Source of the DNA: Phenylobacterium sp. RIFCSPHIGHO2_01_FULL_69_31
GTDB taxonomy: Bacteria; Pseudomonadota; Alphaproteobacteria; Caulobacterales; Caulobacteraceae
Direction: 5' to 3'
Length of the DNA stretch: 64,000 nt
Assembly (NCBI RefSeq): GCF_001824475.1
Contig: NZ_MHXN01000003.1
Span: 7,850-71,849 of the forward strand
The position numbers were made by a program, and so were the translations under genes. Position 1 is the stretch's first letter; the number at the start of each line of letters is the position of its first letter. Below, piece after piece: positions 17,668 through 27,210 of this stretch. The notes below the pieces were generated by a model that made no database searches, was not told the origin of the DNA, and saw only the letters and a list, made by a program, of their open reading frames with translations.

Positions 17668-18693
17668 CTAGCGCCTGTAGATGCGGTCGAACACGCCGCC
17701 GTCGGCGAAGTGCGCCGCCTGGGCCTTTCGCCACCCGCCGAACTCGCCATCGATGGTCACCATGGGCAGCTTCCGGAACTTGGCCCCGTACTTGGCCAGC
17801 GCCTTGGGGTCGCGCGGCCGGAAATGGTGCTTGCCGATCAGATCCTGCGCCAGGGGGCTGTAGAGGAAGTTCAGGTAGCCGGTGGCGACCACCCGCGTAC
17901 CGTGGCGCTGGACGTTCTTGTCCACCAGGGCCGCCGTCGGCTCCGCCAGGATCGAGAGGCTGGGATAGACGATGTCGAACTTCGGCCCGAACTCCTCCAG
18001 CGACAGATAGGCTTCGTTCTCCCAGGCCAGCAGCACATCGCCCAGGCCGCGCTCGGCGAAGGTCGTCGTGGATCCCCGCGCGCCGGTGTCGAGGACGGGC
18101 ACGTTCTTGAACAGGGCCGACAGATAGGCTTCGGCCTTCGCCGGCGTCCCCCCCGGCTGCTTCAGCGCCCAGGCGTAGGCGGCCAGGTAGTTCCAGCGCG
18201 CGCCGCCCGAGGTCTTGGGGTTCGGGGTGATCACCTGGACGCCCGGCTTGACCAGGTCGCCCCAGTCCCGGATGCCCTTCGGATTCCCCTTCCGCACCAG
18301 GAACACGATGGTCGAGGTGTAAGGCGCAGAGTTGTTGCGCAGGCGGCTCTGCCAGTTCGCGGGCAGCAGCTTGGCGCGCGTGGCGATCTCGTCGATGTCG
18401 TAGGCCAGGGCCAGGGTGACGACGTCGGCTTCCAGGCCGTCGATGACCGCCCGGGCCTGCTTGCCCGAGCCGCCGTGGCTCTGGTTGAGGGTCAGGGTCT
18501 GGCCTGTCCGCGACTTCCAATAGGCGGCGAAGGCGGCGTTGACGTCCTTGTAGAGCTCGCGCGTCGGATCGTAGCTGACGTTGAGCAGCGTCAGCGACTT
18601 GCCCGACTCGGCGCTGGCCCAGCCGGGAACCACCGCCACGGCGGCTGCGGTGGCGATGAGGCGGCGGCGGTTCAGTATCTCGTCGATCGACAT
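17668..18693 (-). CDS. sbp: Periplasmic sulfate-binding protein
   Basis: A 341-residue sulfate/thiosulfate-binding protein exported by an N-terminal signal ([21 protein letters not shown]; the RRR could make it a Tat substrate). Mature start [20 protein letters not shown] is the typical Sbp/CysP opening; [23 protein letters not shown] supplies the Ser/Gly loop that hydrogen-bonds the oxyanion, and [25 protein letters not shown] is another conserved ligand loop. It delivers sulfate to CysT/CysW. First gene of the operon, with a 23-bp motif 42 bp upstream that is shared with the TonB receptor gene next door, so both are probably induced by sulfur limitation. Confidence 0.93.
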   Translation of the reverse strand: MSIDEILNRRRLIATAAAVAVVPGWASAESGKSLTLLNVSYDPTRELYKDVNAAFAAYWKSRTGQTLTLNQSHGGSGKQARAVIDGLEADVVTLALAYDIDEIATRAKLLPANWQSRLRNNSAPYTSTIVFLVRKGNPKGIRDWGDLVKPGVQVITPNPKTSGGARWNYLAAYAWALKQPGGTPAKAEAYLSALFKNVPVLDTGARGSTTTFAERGLGDVLLAWENEAYLSLEEFGPKFDIVYPSLSILAEPTAALVDKNVQRHGTRVVATGYLNFLYSPLAQDLIGKHHFRPRDPKALAKYGAKFRKLPMVTIDGEFGGWRKAQAAHFADGGVFDRIYRR

Positions 18694-18734
18694 GGCAGGC
18701 TCCCGGAGCGGTCCAGCAACTAAGCCAGATCATC

Positions 18735-18757
18735 CCCATAGATTAAATAGGAATAAG
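18735..18757 (-). promoter_or_regulatory. Shared 23-bp motif upstream of the sulfate operon
   Basis: The plus-strand string starting CCCATAGATTAAATAGG and ending AATAAG matches the site at 21298-21320 at 17 of 23 positions without gaps. It begins 42 bp before the sbp start. Its AT-rich nature and placement suit a LysR-type (CysB-like) activator site or a shared promoter element. Confidence 0.55.
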
Positions 18758-18792
18758 ATGAAGGCGACCGCAGTTTTTCTGCGCCCGCCTGG

Positions 18793-21252
18793 TCAGAACG
18801 CTGCCTTCAGCGTTACGCCGAAGGTCTGCGGGTCGCCCGGCGTGCCGGCGATCAACCCGGTGTTGCTGGGGCCCACGGCGAGCTGTTCGAAGTAGTCCTC
18901 GTGGAAGGCGTTGCGGACCCAGGCGTAGAGGTTCAAGCCCTCCGGCGTCCGGAAGCCGGCCCGGAAGTTGGAAAGCGCATAGCCGTCGACCCAGGTGTAG
19001 GCGGAGGGCGAGGCGTTGGACGAGAAGTTCGACCGGTAGCTGCCGTCGTAGCCCAGGTAGAGCTCGCCCTCATTGCCGAGCAACGTCGCCGGCGCATTCA
19101 TTTCGGCGCCGAACGAGAGGCTCCACTTGGACACGCCCGGAAGTCGCTGGCCCGAGATGTCGCAATTGGCCGGGCTGAGGCCGCCAGGCGTTCCCGGCGC
19201 GCTCGGGGTCTGCCCGGCGCCGACCGTCGTGCCGCCCGACAGTTCCGGCGGGCACGGGGCGTCCACGAACTTGCGGTAGGTGGCGTCGGTATAGGCGCCG
19301 TTGAGATAGGCGTTGAACCGTTCGCTGGGCCGGACGGCGAAGTCGAACTCGAAGCCCTGGCTGCGGACCTTGCCGGCATTGGCCAGGTAGCCCCGCAGGA
19401 CGCCCAACTGACCGTTCGTGACCGTGGCCTGGTAATCCTTGATGTCGGTGCGGAAGGCCGAGAGGTTGAGGGTCGCCCGCCGATCCCAGAACTGGGTCTT
19501 CAGGCCCGCCTCGTAGTGGTCCACGTCCTCGGGCTTGATGGCGCCCGCCGCCAGGATCGGGTTTCCCGCCGCGTCGGTCGGCAGGCCGTTCTGGTTCACC
19601 CCGCCGGTCTTGAAGCTCTTGGCGTAGGTGGCGTAGCCCAGCACGTCCCGAGCGAACCGGTAGCTGGCCGTCAGGTCGTAGCTGAAGTTCCAGTCGCTGA
19701 ACTCCGGCGCACTGAGCTGCGGCGTGAAGACGGCAAGCTGCGCGGCCCGGCGGGCGCCCGTCTGGCCCAACAGGACGGGAAGCCCCTGCCCGTCGAAGAC
19801 GAGGCGCTGATAGAACCCCTCCTTCTTGTCGTAGTTCAGCCGCACGCCCGGCTGGATCGTAAGGTCCTCAGTCAGCTTCCAACTCGCCTGGCCGAACAGG
19901 GCGAAGCTGGTGTTCTTGAGCGATTGCGTATTGCGCGCCACCAGGCCGTCCAGGACGGTCGGATCGTTCGAAAGCGGGTTGCTGGGGGTGATGTTCCAGC
20001 GGCTGGACGCAGGTCCCTGCTGCTCCACGCCCTGGGTGTCCACCCGTTGCTTGAAGGCGAAGGCGCCCACCACGAGATCGAGCCGCTCGTTTGCGTAGTT
20101 GTAGCGCAGCTCCTGCGAGTACTGGTCCTGCTGCGACGGGTTCTGCGACTTCGAGACGATCGACAGCCCCAGGAAGTCGCGGTCGTTCTCCGGCTTCCAG
20201 TCCCAGAAGCGCCAGGCGGTGATCGACGTCAGCGTGCCCGGCCCCACGTTCCAGACCACCCGCGCCGAAGCCCCGCCGATCTTGTTGCCCGCGTTGAGAT
20301 TGGCGTCGACGTCGGTGAGGCGGTCGAAGGGATTGGTGCTGACGACCGAATAGCCCTGCGCGGCCGCGAGGGCGGCGTACTGGCGGTTCAGCGGCCGCTG
20401 GGTCGCGCCGGTCCGCACATAGATCTGGGCGCAGCACTCGGCGTCCTGCTTGCTGTAGTCGGCCGCGAACGTCACCGCCAGATTGTCGCTCGGCCTGTAG
20501 AGGATCTGACCGCGGACGCCGAGATTGTCCTGGGCGTTCACGTACTGCCGGCTGGTGACATTGTAGATCGTCCCGCGGCGGGTGGTGGTCGAAACGGCCA
20601 GTCGCGCGGCGATGGTGTCCGTCAGCGGGCCCGAGATCGCCGCCTTCGCCTGCTTGAACTGAAGGTTGCCCACCGAGACCTCCGCCTTGCCTTCGAAATC
20701 GAAGGTCGGCTGGTTGGTGGTGATGTTCACCGCCCCGGCGGTGGTGTTCTTGCCGTAGAGCGTGCCTTGCGGGCCGCGCAGCACCTCGATCCGCGAGATG
20801 TCCAGGAAGTCGAACGTCGCCGTGGCGACGCGGGCGTTATAGACGTCGTCCACATAGAACCCGACGCCCTGCTCGAAGCCGTCGCTGGTCAGGCCGAACG
20901 GCACGCCCAGGCCGCGGATATTCACGGCCGTGTTGCGCGGGTTCGACGAATAGTACTGCAGGGTCGGCGTGAGCTGCTGTAGGCGGCCGACGTTGAACGC
21001 GCCGGTCGCGTCCACCTTGTCCGCCCCGATCACCGAGATCGCCAGCGGGACCGACTGCACCGTCTCCTGCCGCCGCCGGGCGGTGACGGTCACCTCCCCC
21101 ACCGTCGCGCCGGCCTCCTGGTCCGCCGCGATGGCGGCCGCGTCGGTCGCAGGCGCCGGCGCGGCCGTCTGGGCGATCGCGCCTGTCGCGACCCCGCAGA
21201 GCAGCAGGGTTAGGAGGGCGGGCGCGATCTCGCGCAGGGCTGGTGACGTCAT
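18793..21252 (-). CDS. TonB-dependent receptor linked to sulfate transport
   Basis: An 819-residue outer-membrane receptor with signal peptide (about 1-27). A TonB-box-like stretch GEVTVTARRR precedes the plug domain (about 55-170; VPLAISVIGADKVD, VNIRGLGVPFG, EVLRGPQGTLYGKNTTAGAVNI), then a 22-strand barrel with typical aromatic strands and a C-terminal Phe (TFGVTLKAAF). It resembles the large catabolic receptor class of Caulobacterales and sphingomonads rather than siderophore receptors. It lies directly upstream of the sulfate operon on the same strand with a 99-bp gap and shares its 23-bp upstream motif, so I infer a sulfur-containing substrate such as a sulfonate or sulfate ester. The ligand itself is not readable. 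Confidence 0.88.
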   Translation of the reverse strand: MTSPALREIAPALLTLLLCGVATGAIAQTAAPAPATDAAAIAADQEAGATVGEVTVTARRRQETVQSVPLAISVIGADKVDATGAFNVGRLQQLTPTLQYYSSNPRNTAVNIRGLGVPFGLTSDGFEQGVGFYVDDVYNARVATATFDFLDISRIEVLRGPQGTLYGKNTTAGAVNITTNQPTFDFEGKAEVSVGNLQFKQAKAAISGPLTDTIAARLAVSTTTRRGTIYNVTSRQYVNAQDNLGVRGQILYRPSDNLAVTFAADYSKQDAECCAQIYVRTGATQRPLNRQYAALAAAQGYSVVSTNPFDRLTDVDANLNAGNKIGGASARVVWNVGPGTLTSITAWRFWDWKPENDRDFLGLSIVSKSQNPSQQDQYSQELRYNYANERLDLVVGAFAFKQRVDTQGVEQQGPASSRWNITPSNPLSNDPTVLDGLVARNTQSLKNTSFALFGQASWKLTEDLTIQPGVRLNYDKKEGFYQRLVFDGQGLPVLLGQTGARRAAQLAVFTPQLSAPEFSDWNFSYDLTASYRFARDVLGYATYAKSFKTGGVNQNGLPTDAAGNPILAAGAIKPEDVDHYEAGLKTQFWDRRATLNLSAFRTDIKDYQATVTNGQLGVLRGYLANAGKVRSQGFEFDFAVRPSERFNAYLNGAYTDATYRKFVDAPCPPELSGGTTVGAGQTPSAPGTPGGLSPANCDISGQRLPGVSKWSLSFGAEMNAPATLLGNEGELYLGYDGSYRSNFSSNASPSAYTWVDGYALSNFRAGFRTPEGLNLYAWVRNAFHEDYFEQLAVGPSNTGLIAGTPGDPQTFGVTLKAAF

Positions 21253-21297
21253 CTCGAATCCCCCGGTTGCGGTCCGGGAGACCTTACACCCTTTAAT

Positions 21298-21320
21298 CCT
21301 ATCGACTAGATGGGATTAAG
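21298..21320 (-). promoter_or_regulatory. Shared 23-bp motif upstream of the TonB receptor
   Basis: CCTATCGACTAGATGGG followed by ATTAAG on the plus strand, 46 bp before the receptor start. It aligns with the site before sbp (18735-18757) at 17 of 23 positions, in the same orientation and at nearly the same distance from the start codon. It is also part of a looser inverted repeat (TTTAATCC ... GGATTAAG). Confidence 0.55.
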
Positions 21321-21348
21321 CTGAGCCTCGCCGCAGATTTCCTAAAGC

Positions 21349-22353
21349 CTACTCCGCCGCCATCAGGACGCGGCCCGCGGTGAAGGAGGTCTTGGTGGCG
21401 AGTTCGGACTTGGCCCGCTCGTACTCGTCGGACAGGCGGCCGACGAGCTCGGCCACGGTCGGCACGCTCTTCACGGCGCCGATCCCCTGGCCGCAGCCCC
21501 AGATGTCGCGCCAGGCCTTGGACTTCTGGTTGCCGCCCGATCCGAAGTTCATCTTCGACGGGTCCGAGTGCGGCAGGTCGTTGGGATCCATGCCCGCAGC
21601 GATGATCGACGGCTTCAGATAGTTGCCGTGCACGCCGGTGAAGAGGTTGGTGTAGACGATGTCGTCGCCGCTGGAGGCCACGATCATCTCCTTGTACGCC
21701 GGGTCGGCCGCGGCCTCCTGCGTGGCGATGAACGCCGAGCCCATGTAGGCCAGGTCCGCGCCCATGGCCTGGGCGCCCAGGATGGCGTGGCCATTGGCGA
21801 TCGAGCCCGACAGGGCGATCGGCCCGTCGAACCACTCGCGCAGTTCCTGCACCAGGGCGAAGGGCGAGAGCTGGCCGGCATGGCCCCCGGCGCCGGCCGC
21901 CACGGCGATCAGGCCGTCGGCCCCCTTCTCCACGGCCTTGCGGCCGAAACGGTCGTTGATGATGTCGTGCAGGACCACGCCGCCATAGGAGTGCACCGCC
22001 GCGTTCACGTCCTCCCGCGCGCCCAGCGAGGTGATGACGATGGGCGCCTTCCACTTGGTCGAGGCCTCCAGGTCATGCTCCAGCCGGTCGTTGGTCTTGT
22101 GGACGATGTGGTTCACGGCGAACGGCGCCGACGGCGTGTCCGGGTGGTCGCGATCCCACGCCGCCAGCTCCTCGGTGATGCGGTGCAGCCACTCGTCCAG
22201 CAGCGAGGCTGGCCGCGCGTTCAGCGCCGGGAACGAGCCGACGATCCCCGCCTTGCACTGGGCGATCACGAGGTCGGGGACCGAGATGATGAACAGCGGG
22301 CTGCCGATCACCGGCAGGCGGAGGCGGTCGCGGAGAACGGGCGGCAGGGCCAT
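21349..22353 (-). CDS. Nitronate monooxygenase-like FMN enzyme
   Basis: A 334-residue TIM-barrel flavoprotein of the NPD/NMO (2-nitropropane dioxygenase) group. Family blocks: LPVIGSPLFIISVPDLVIAQCKAG at the N-terminus, GADGLIAVAAGAGGHAGQLSP for the FMN phosphate and active-site loop with its conserved GGHAG, and GSIANGHAILGAQAMGADLAYMGSAF at the second phosphate site. Enzymes of this type oxidise nitronates with O2, but many relatives act on other substrates or in fatty-acid metabolism. The start at 22353 has a GAGGAT site eight bases upstream; the longer frame to 22527 has none. Single gene, 96 bp from the TonB receptor start. Cytoplasmic. Confidence 0.87.
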   Translation of the reverse strand: MALPPVLRDRLRLPVIGSPLFIISVPDLVIAQCKAGIVGSFPALNARPASLLDEWLHRITEELAAWDRDHPDTPSAPFAVNHIVHKTNDRLEHDLEASTKWKAPIVITSLGAREDVNAAVHSYGGVVLHDIINDRFGRKAVEKGADGLIAVAAGAGGHAGQLSPFALVQELREWFDGPIALSGSIANGHAILGAQAMGADLAYMGSAFIATQEAAADPAYKEMIVASSGDDIVYTNLFTGVHGNYLKPSIIAAGMDPNDLPHSDPSKMNFGSGGNQKSKAWRDIWGCGQGIGAVKSVPTVAELVGRLSDEYERAKSELATKTSFTAGRVLMAAE

Positions 22354-22558
22354 GAGAGCGATCCTCGATGTTTGGCAGATAGGCCAGTTGTTAGATTTAC
22401 GTTGTACGCAAACATGACGCGGCGGGCAATATCCCGACCCAGCGCGGAGATGTTGCCACCCTGACCCGACGGCGGCCAAGCCCGCTGCGATAGAACAACA
22501 TTGCCGCTTCGACCCTGAGTTGGCCAAGATGCGGAGGCTTCACCTCCGGAGGCGTCCC

Positions 22559-23584
22559 ATGGCCGCGATCAAGGTCTTCTTTGCCACCAACCGCAACTTC
22601 CAGCCGGGCAACAAGCTCCAGGCCTTCGGGGGCAAGTTCAACCCGGACGGCGTCGCGGCCCTGCGCTTCGGCTATGCGGAGTTCAACGCCGGCGCGGCCG
22701 GGCCGCAACTGGCCGGCGTGACGGTCTATCCCGAGCGCACCACCCAGACCGGCATCAAGGGCGGCTCCGAACGGTTCCTCGAAGACCTGCGCACCCTGAT
22801 GAAGGGCGGGCTGTCGGACACCCTGGTCTTCATCCACGGCTTCAACGTCAGCTTCACCGGCGCGCTCGAGGCGGCCGCGCGGCTCGCGCAGGACGTGGTC
22901 ATCGACGGGCGGCAGGTGAACGTCGTCCTGTTCAGCTGGCCGTCCGACGGCCAGGCGGTGCCGCTGATGTCCTACTACAGCGACCGGGAGGACGCGCGGG
23001 CGACCGGCCCTGCCCTGGCCCGGACCTATCTGAAGCTGCGCGACTACCTCGTGAAGCTGGACAGCGAGGAATACTGCCAGCGGCGACTTCACCTCCTGGC
23101 CCACAGCATGGGGGCCTATGTGCTGCGCCAGGGCCTCCAGGCCCTGATCGCCAAGGAGCCCACCGCCCTCAACCGCTTCTTCGACCAGATCATGCTGGCG
23201 GCGCCCGACGAGGACGACGACACCTTCGAGCACGACAGCAAGCTGAAGCTGCTGCCGCGCCTCGGCCGGCAGGTGACGGTCTATTTCAACCCCAACGACC
23301 GGGCCCTGCTGATCTCGGACAAGACCAAGACCAATCCCGACCGCCTGGGCTCGGACGGGCCGCGGCTGATCGACATGATCCCCAAGAAGATCGTGCTGGT
23401 GGACTGCCGCAACGTGGCCGGCGACGCCGACCCCCTGGTGCTGCACAGCTACTACATCCGCAGCCGAGCCATGGCCCGCGACCTCACTGAAGTCCTCCGC
23501 GGCGCTCCGCCTGAAAGCATCGGCAACCGGGCGTACATCACCGAGCAACGAAGCTGGCGGCTCGTGGCGGAGCTGGCGCCCTGA
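22559..23584 (+). CDS. Alpha/beta hydrolase, DUF900 family
   Basis: About 341 residues. The start is set by ATG at 22559 with a CCGGAGG ribosome site; a longer frame from 22520 is unlikely. DUF900 features are KVFFATNRNF at the N-terminus, the oxyanion-hole strand TLVFIHGFNVSF, and the nucleophile elbow LLAHSMGAYVL with the catalytic Ser; VNVVLFSWPSDG between them is also characteristic. A His near the C-terminus completes the triad, possibly in LVLHSYYI. No signal peptide is present, although many relatives are exported or lipoproteins. The substrate is unknown. Followed after 75 bp by the methylmalonyl-CoA mutase genes, with an inverted repeat between. Confidence 0.85.
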   Translation: MAAIKVFFATNRNFQPGNKLQAFGGKFNPDGVAALRFGYAEFNAGAAGPQLAGVTVYPERTTQTGIKGGSERFLEDLRTLMKGGLSDTLVFIHGFNVSFTGALEAAARLAQDVVIDGRQVNVVLFSWPSDGQAVPLMSYYSDREDARATGPALARTYLKLRDYLVKLDSEEYCQRRLHLLAHSMGAYVLRQGLQALIAKEPTALNRFFDQIMLAAPDEDDDTFEHDSKLKLLPRLGRQVTVYFNPNDRALLISDKTKTNPDRLGSDGPRLIDMIPKKIVLVDCRNVAGDADPLVLHSYYIRSRAMARDLTEVLRGAPPESIGNRAYITEQRSWRLVAELAP

Positions 23585-23594
23585 CGTCCAAGGC

Positions 23595-23624
23595 GTTCAC
23601 GCCCTCCTCTCCCCTTGCGTGAAC
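23595..23624. repeat. Inverted repeat between the DUF900 hydrolase and mutase genes
   Basis: GTTCACGC (23595-23602) and GCGTGAAC (23617-23624) are exact mirrors around a pyrimidine loop CCTCCTCTCCCCTT. The loop resembles the CTCCTCTCCCC core found at 33451-33464, suggesting a decayed copy of a dispersed palindromic repeat. It could also act as a weak terminator. Confidence 0.45.
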
Positions 23625-23659
23625 TTGACGCCCGCGCGTGCGGGGGCGCAATTCCCGGC

Positions 23660-25054
23660 ATGGCCGACACGACCCTTCTCGACCCTGGAATCCCACCCGC
23701 CGGCGAAGACGCCTGGCGCGCCCTTGTGGCCAAGACGCTGGGCGACAAGCCCTTCGAGAGCCTGGTCAAGTCCACCGTCGAAGGCCTCGAAATCGCTCCA
23801 CTCTATGCGGCCAGCGAGCGGCCGGCCGCCTTTCCAGCCCGCCCCTTCGATGGCGAGCGGCCCTGGGACATCCGCGTGCTTTCCGCGCACGCTGATCCCG
23901 CGCGTGCAAACGCGGAGCTGCTGGCGGACCTGGAGGGCGGCGCAGCATCCGTGATCGTGAAGGGCCATGCCTCCGCCGAGGCGCTCGGCCGGGCGCTGAA
24001 GGACGTGATCGTCGAACTGGCCCCGGTCGGCCTTGACGCCGGATTCCTCGGTCCCAAGGCGGCCGACGCGCTGCACGCGGTGGCGAAGTCCTCGCCGGGC
24101 GCCAAGCTGAACCTCAACCTCGACCCCTTGAGCGCCTTCGCCGAGACAGGGAAAAGCCCTGGCCCGATCGAGAGCCACCTGGTCAGCGCCGCGACCCTGG
24201 GCGTGCGGCTGGCCCAGACTTATCCGCAGGCGCAGCTGTTCCTCGCCTCGGGCCGGGTGGCCCACGAGGCCGGCGGCGGCGAGGCGCTGGAGGTGGCCGT
24301 GGCCGCCGCGACCGCCATCGCCTACGCCAAGGCGCTGGTGCGGGCCGGCATGCCGGTGGCGGACGCCTTCGCGCGGATCACGTTGGGGCTGGCCGCCGAC
24401 GGCGACTACTTCCTGACGCTGGCAAAGCTGCGCGCCGCGCGCGCCGTGTACGCCCGGATCGCGACGGCCTCGGGCGCCGGCGCCCTGGCCCGCATCGAGG
24501 CGCGCACCTCGCGCCGGATGCTGACCGCCCAGGACCCCTGGACCAACATGATCCGCCTGACCGCCGCCGGCTTCGGCGCCGCAGCCGGCGGGGCCGATGC
24601 GGTGGTGTTGGGATCCTTCACCGACGCCCTCGGACTGCCCACCGCCTTCGGCCGCCGCCAGAGCCGCAACACCCAGCTCGTCCTCATGGAAGAAGCCGGC
24701 ATCGGCCGGGTGGCCGACCCCGCCGCCGGCTCCGGCTACGTCGAGTCCCTCACCGACCAGATCGCCCGGGCCGCCTGGGACCGGCTGCAGGCCATCGAAG
24801 CGGCCGGCGGGATCATCAAGGCGCTGGAAAACGGCTTGGTGGCGAAGGACGTCGAGGCGGCGGTCGCCGCGCGCGGGGAGCCCAAGATCCTCGGCGTCAC
24901 CGCCTTCCCCCCGACCGACCCTGCGCCTGTGGAGGTGGAGCCGGGCGCCGCCGCCGCCCTGGATCCCGAAGCGGCGCGGCTCCCCGGCCCGGACGGCAAG
25001 TGCGTGGCGCTGAAGCCGGTTCGGCTGTCGGAAAAGCATGAGGTGACGGCGTGA
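23660..25054 (+). CDS. mutA: Methylmalonyl-CoA mutase small subunit
   Basis: About 464 residues, the non-catalytic subunit of the heterodimeric mutase. It keeps the TIM-barrel region (for example [14 protein letters not shown]-like loops replaced, [36 protein letters not shown]) but stops before a functional cobalamin domain, having no DxHxxG motif. I start at ATG 23660 ([10 protein letters not shown]); the frame extends 15 codons further up without a good site. The stop overlaps the GTG start of the large subunit by 4 bp, so the subunits are made in fixed ratio. Together they interconvert methylmalonyl-CoA and succinyl-CoA, completing propionyl-CoA use from odd-chain fats, Val and Ile. Confidence 0.92.
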   Translation: MADTTLLDPGIPPAGEDAWRALVAKTLGDKPFESLVKSTVEGLEIAPLYAASERPAAFPARPFDGERPWDIRVLSAHADPARANAELLADLEGGAASVIVKGHASAEALGRALKDVIVELAPVGLDAGFLGPKAADALHAVAKSSPGAKLNLNLDPLSAFAETGKSPGPIESHLVSAATLGVRLAQTYPQAQLFLASGRVAHEAGGGEALEVAVAAATAIAYAKALVRAGMPVADAFARITLGLAADGDYFLTLAKLRAARAVYARIATASGAGALARIEARTSRRMLTAQDPWTNMIRLTAAGFGAAAGGADAVVLGSFTDALGLPTAFGRRQSRNTQLVLMEEAGIGRVADPAAGSGYVESLTDQIARAAWDRLQAIEAAGGIIKALENGLVAKDVEAAVAARGEPKILGVTAFPPTDPAPVEVEPGAAAALDPEAARLPGPDGKCVALKPVRLSEKHEVTA

Positions 25055-27207
25055 GCTTCCCCGACTTCTCGACCCTGCCGTTCGACGGCGAGTTCGCCCC
25101 TTTCCCCGCCCCCGCCGGCGAGGCCTGGGCGACGCCCGAGGGCATCGACGTGCGCCCGGCCTACGCCGCCGCCGACATCGAGGGGCTGGCCGCGCTGGGC
25201 GGCTATCCGGGCCTGGCGCCGTTCGTGCGCGGCCCCTACCCGACCATGTACGCGACGAACCCGTGGACGATCCGCCAGTACGCGGGCTTCTCCACGGCCG
25301 AGGACTCCAACGCCTTCTACCGCCGCAACCTGGCGGCCGGGCAGATGGGCCTGTCGATCGCGTTCGACCTCGCCACCCACCGCGGCTACGACAGCGACCA
25401 CCCGCGCGTGACCGGCGACGTCGGCATGGCGGGCGTCGCCATCGACAGCATCTACGACATGCGGACGCTGTTCGACGGCATCCCGCTCGACAAGATGACC
25501 GTCTCGATGACCATGAACGGCGCCGTTCTGCCGATCCTGGCGCTCTACATCGTGGCGGCGGAAGAACAGGGCGTGCCGCACGAGAAGCTGGCCGGCACGA
25601 TCCAGAACGACATCCTGAAGGAGTTCCTGACCCGGAACACCTACATCTATCCGCCCGGCCCCTCGATGCGGATCATCGCGGACATCTTTGCCTACACCAG
25701 CAAGGAGATGCCGCGGTTCAACTCGATCTCGATCAGCGGCTACCACATGCAGGAAGCCGGGGCGACGCTGGACCTGGAGCTCGCCTACACCCTGGCCGAC
25801 GGGATCGAATACGTCCGCGCAGGTGTCGCGGCCGGCATGACGGTCGACCAGTTCGCCCCGCGCCTGTCGTTCTTCTGGTGCGCCGGCATGAACATGTTCA
25901 TGGAAGTCGCCAAGCAGCGGGCCAGCCGCCTGCTCTGGGCCAAGCTCATGAAGCAAGAGTTCGACCCCAAGGACGCCCGCTCGCTGGCCTTGCGCGCCCA
26001 CACCCAGACCAGCGGCTGGAGCCTCGCAGCCCAGGACGTCTTCAACAACGTGCCGCGCACGGCCGTCGAGGCCATGGGCGCCACGGGCGGCCAAACCCAG
26101 AGCCTGCACACCAACTCCCTGGACGAGGCCCTGGCCCTGCCCACGGACTTCTCCGCCCGCATCGCGCGGAACACCCAGCTCTTCCTGCAGATGGAGAGCG
26201 GCCAGCCGCGGGTGGTCGATCCGTGGGGCGGCAGCTTCTACGTCGAGCGCCTGACCGCCGACTTGGCCAAGCGCGCCCTGACCCACATCGCCGAGGTCGA
26301 AGCCCTGGGCGGCATGGCCAAGGCCATCGAGGAAGGTCTGCCCAAGCGCCGGATCGAGGAGGCCTCGGCCCGGATCCAGGCGCGGATCGATAGCGGCAAG
26401 CAGAGCGTCGTGGGTGTGAACCGCTACCGCCCCGACGTGCCGGACGACATCCCGGTGCTCAAGGTCGACAACTCGGCGGTGCGCGCGGCGCAGATCGCCA
26501 AGCTGAACCGCCTGAAAGCCGAGCGCGACCCCGAGGCCGTAGCCGCGGCGCTGGACGCCCTGACCGCCGGCGCGGCGGGCAAGGCCAACCTCCTGGAACT
26601 GGCGGTCAACGCCGCCCGCGCCAAGGCTACGGTCGGCGAGATCAGCTTCGCCCTCGAGAAGGTGTTCAACCGCCACAAGGCGCACGCCGATGCCGTGAAG
26701 GGCGTCTACCTGCGCGAGGCCGGCGCCACCGCCGCCTCGGACCGGGCGCGGGCCATGACCGAGGCCTTCGTCCAGGCGGACGGCCGCAAGCCGCGGATCA
26801 TGGTGGCCAAGATGGGCCAGGACGGCCACGACCGCGGCCAGAAGGTGATCGCCTCGGGCTTCGCCGACCTCGGCTTCGACGTGGAGATCGGCGACCTGTT
26901 CCAGACCCCCGCCGAGGCGGCCGCCGAGGCGGTGGAGACCGGCGTTCATGCGGTGGGCGCCAGCTCCCTGGCCGCCGGCCACCTGACCCTGGTGCCCGAG
27001 CTGAAGGCCGAGCTCGCCAAGCTAGGCCGGCCAGACATCCTGGTGTTCGTGGGTGGCGTGATCCCGCCCGAGGACTTCAAGGCCCTGGAGGACATGGGCG
27101 TCGCGGCGGTCTTCGCGCCCGGCACGGTGATCCCGGAAGCGGCGATCACGGTCCTGGACCGCCTGAACGAACAGCTCGGCTACGCCCAGGAGACGGCGGC
27201 GCAGTAG
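25051..27207 (+). CDS. mutB: Methylmalonyl-CoA mutase large (catalytic) subunit
   Basis: A 718-residue catalytic subunit starting with GTG inside the small-subunit stop. The substrate-binding barrel occupies about residues 30-420 ([40 protein letters not shown], and [14 protein letters not shown] with its substrate Tyr). The C-terminal B12 domain has DGHDRG at residues 591-596, where His593 is the lower cobalt ligand, followed by [10 protein letters not shown] and [12 protein letters not shown], both standard B12-domain blocks. Complete and without defects. The usual G-protein chaperone gene (meaB) is not adjacent; the next gene is convergent only three bases later. Confidence 0.96.
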   Translation: MSFPDFSTLPFDGEFAPFPAPAGEAWATPEGIDVRPAYAAADIEGLAALGGYPGLAPFVRGPYPTMYATNPWTIRQYAGFSTAEDSNAFYRRNLAAGQMGLSIAFDLATHRGYDSDHPRVTGDVGMAGVAIDSIYDMRTLFDGIPLDKMTVSMTMNGAVLPILALYIVAAEEQGVPHEKLAGTIQNDILKEFLTRNTYIYPPGPSMRIIADIFAYTSKEMPRFNSISISGYHMQEAGATLDLELAYTLADGIEYVRAGVAAGMTVDQFAPRLSFFWCAGMNMFMEVAKQRASRLLWAKLMKQEFDPKDARSLALRAHTQTSGWSLAAQDVFNNVPRTAVEAMGATGGQTQSLHTNSLDEALALPTDFSARIARNTQLFLQMESGQPRVVDPWGGSFYVERLTADLAKRALTHIAEVEALGGMAKAIEEGLPKRRIEEASARIQARIDSGKQSVVGVNRYRPDVPDDIPVLKVDNSAVRAAQIAKLNRLKAERDPEAVAAALDALTAGAAGKANLLELAVNAARAKATVGEISFALEKVFNRHKAHADAVKGVYLREAGATAASDRARAMTEAFVQADGRKPRIMVAKMGQDGHDRGQKVIASGFADLGFDVEIGDLFQTPAEAAAEAVETGVHAVGASSLAAGHLTLVPELKAELAKLGRPDILVFVGGVIPPEDFKALEDMGVAAVFAPGTVIPEAAITVLDRLNEQLGYAQETAAQ

Positions 27208-27210
27208 GCC

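Noticed and set aside
15929..18739. A 936-codon open frame on the minus strand spanning the whole cys region
   Set aside because: Only its end is real (cysW). The rest is a shadow in Arg/Gly/Ala-rich code over sbp and cysT, which have clear motifs in other frames.
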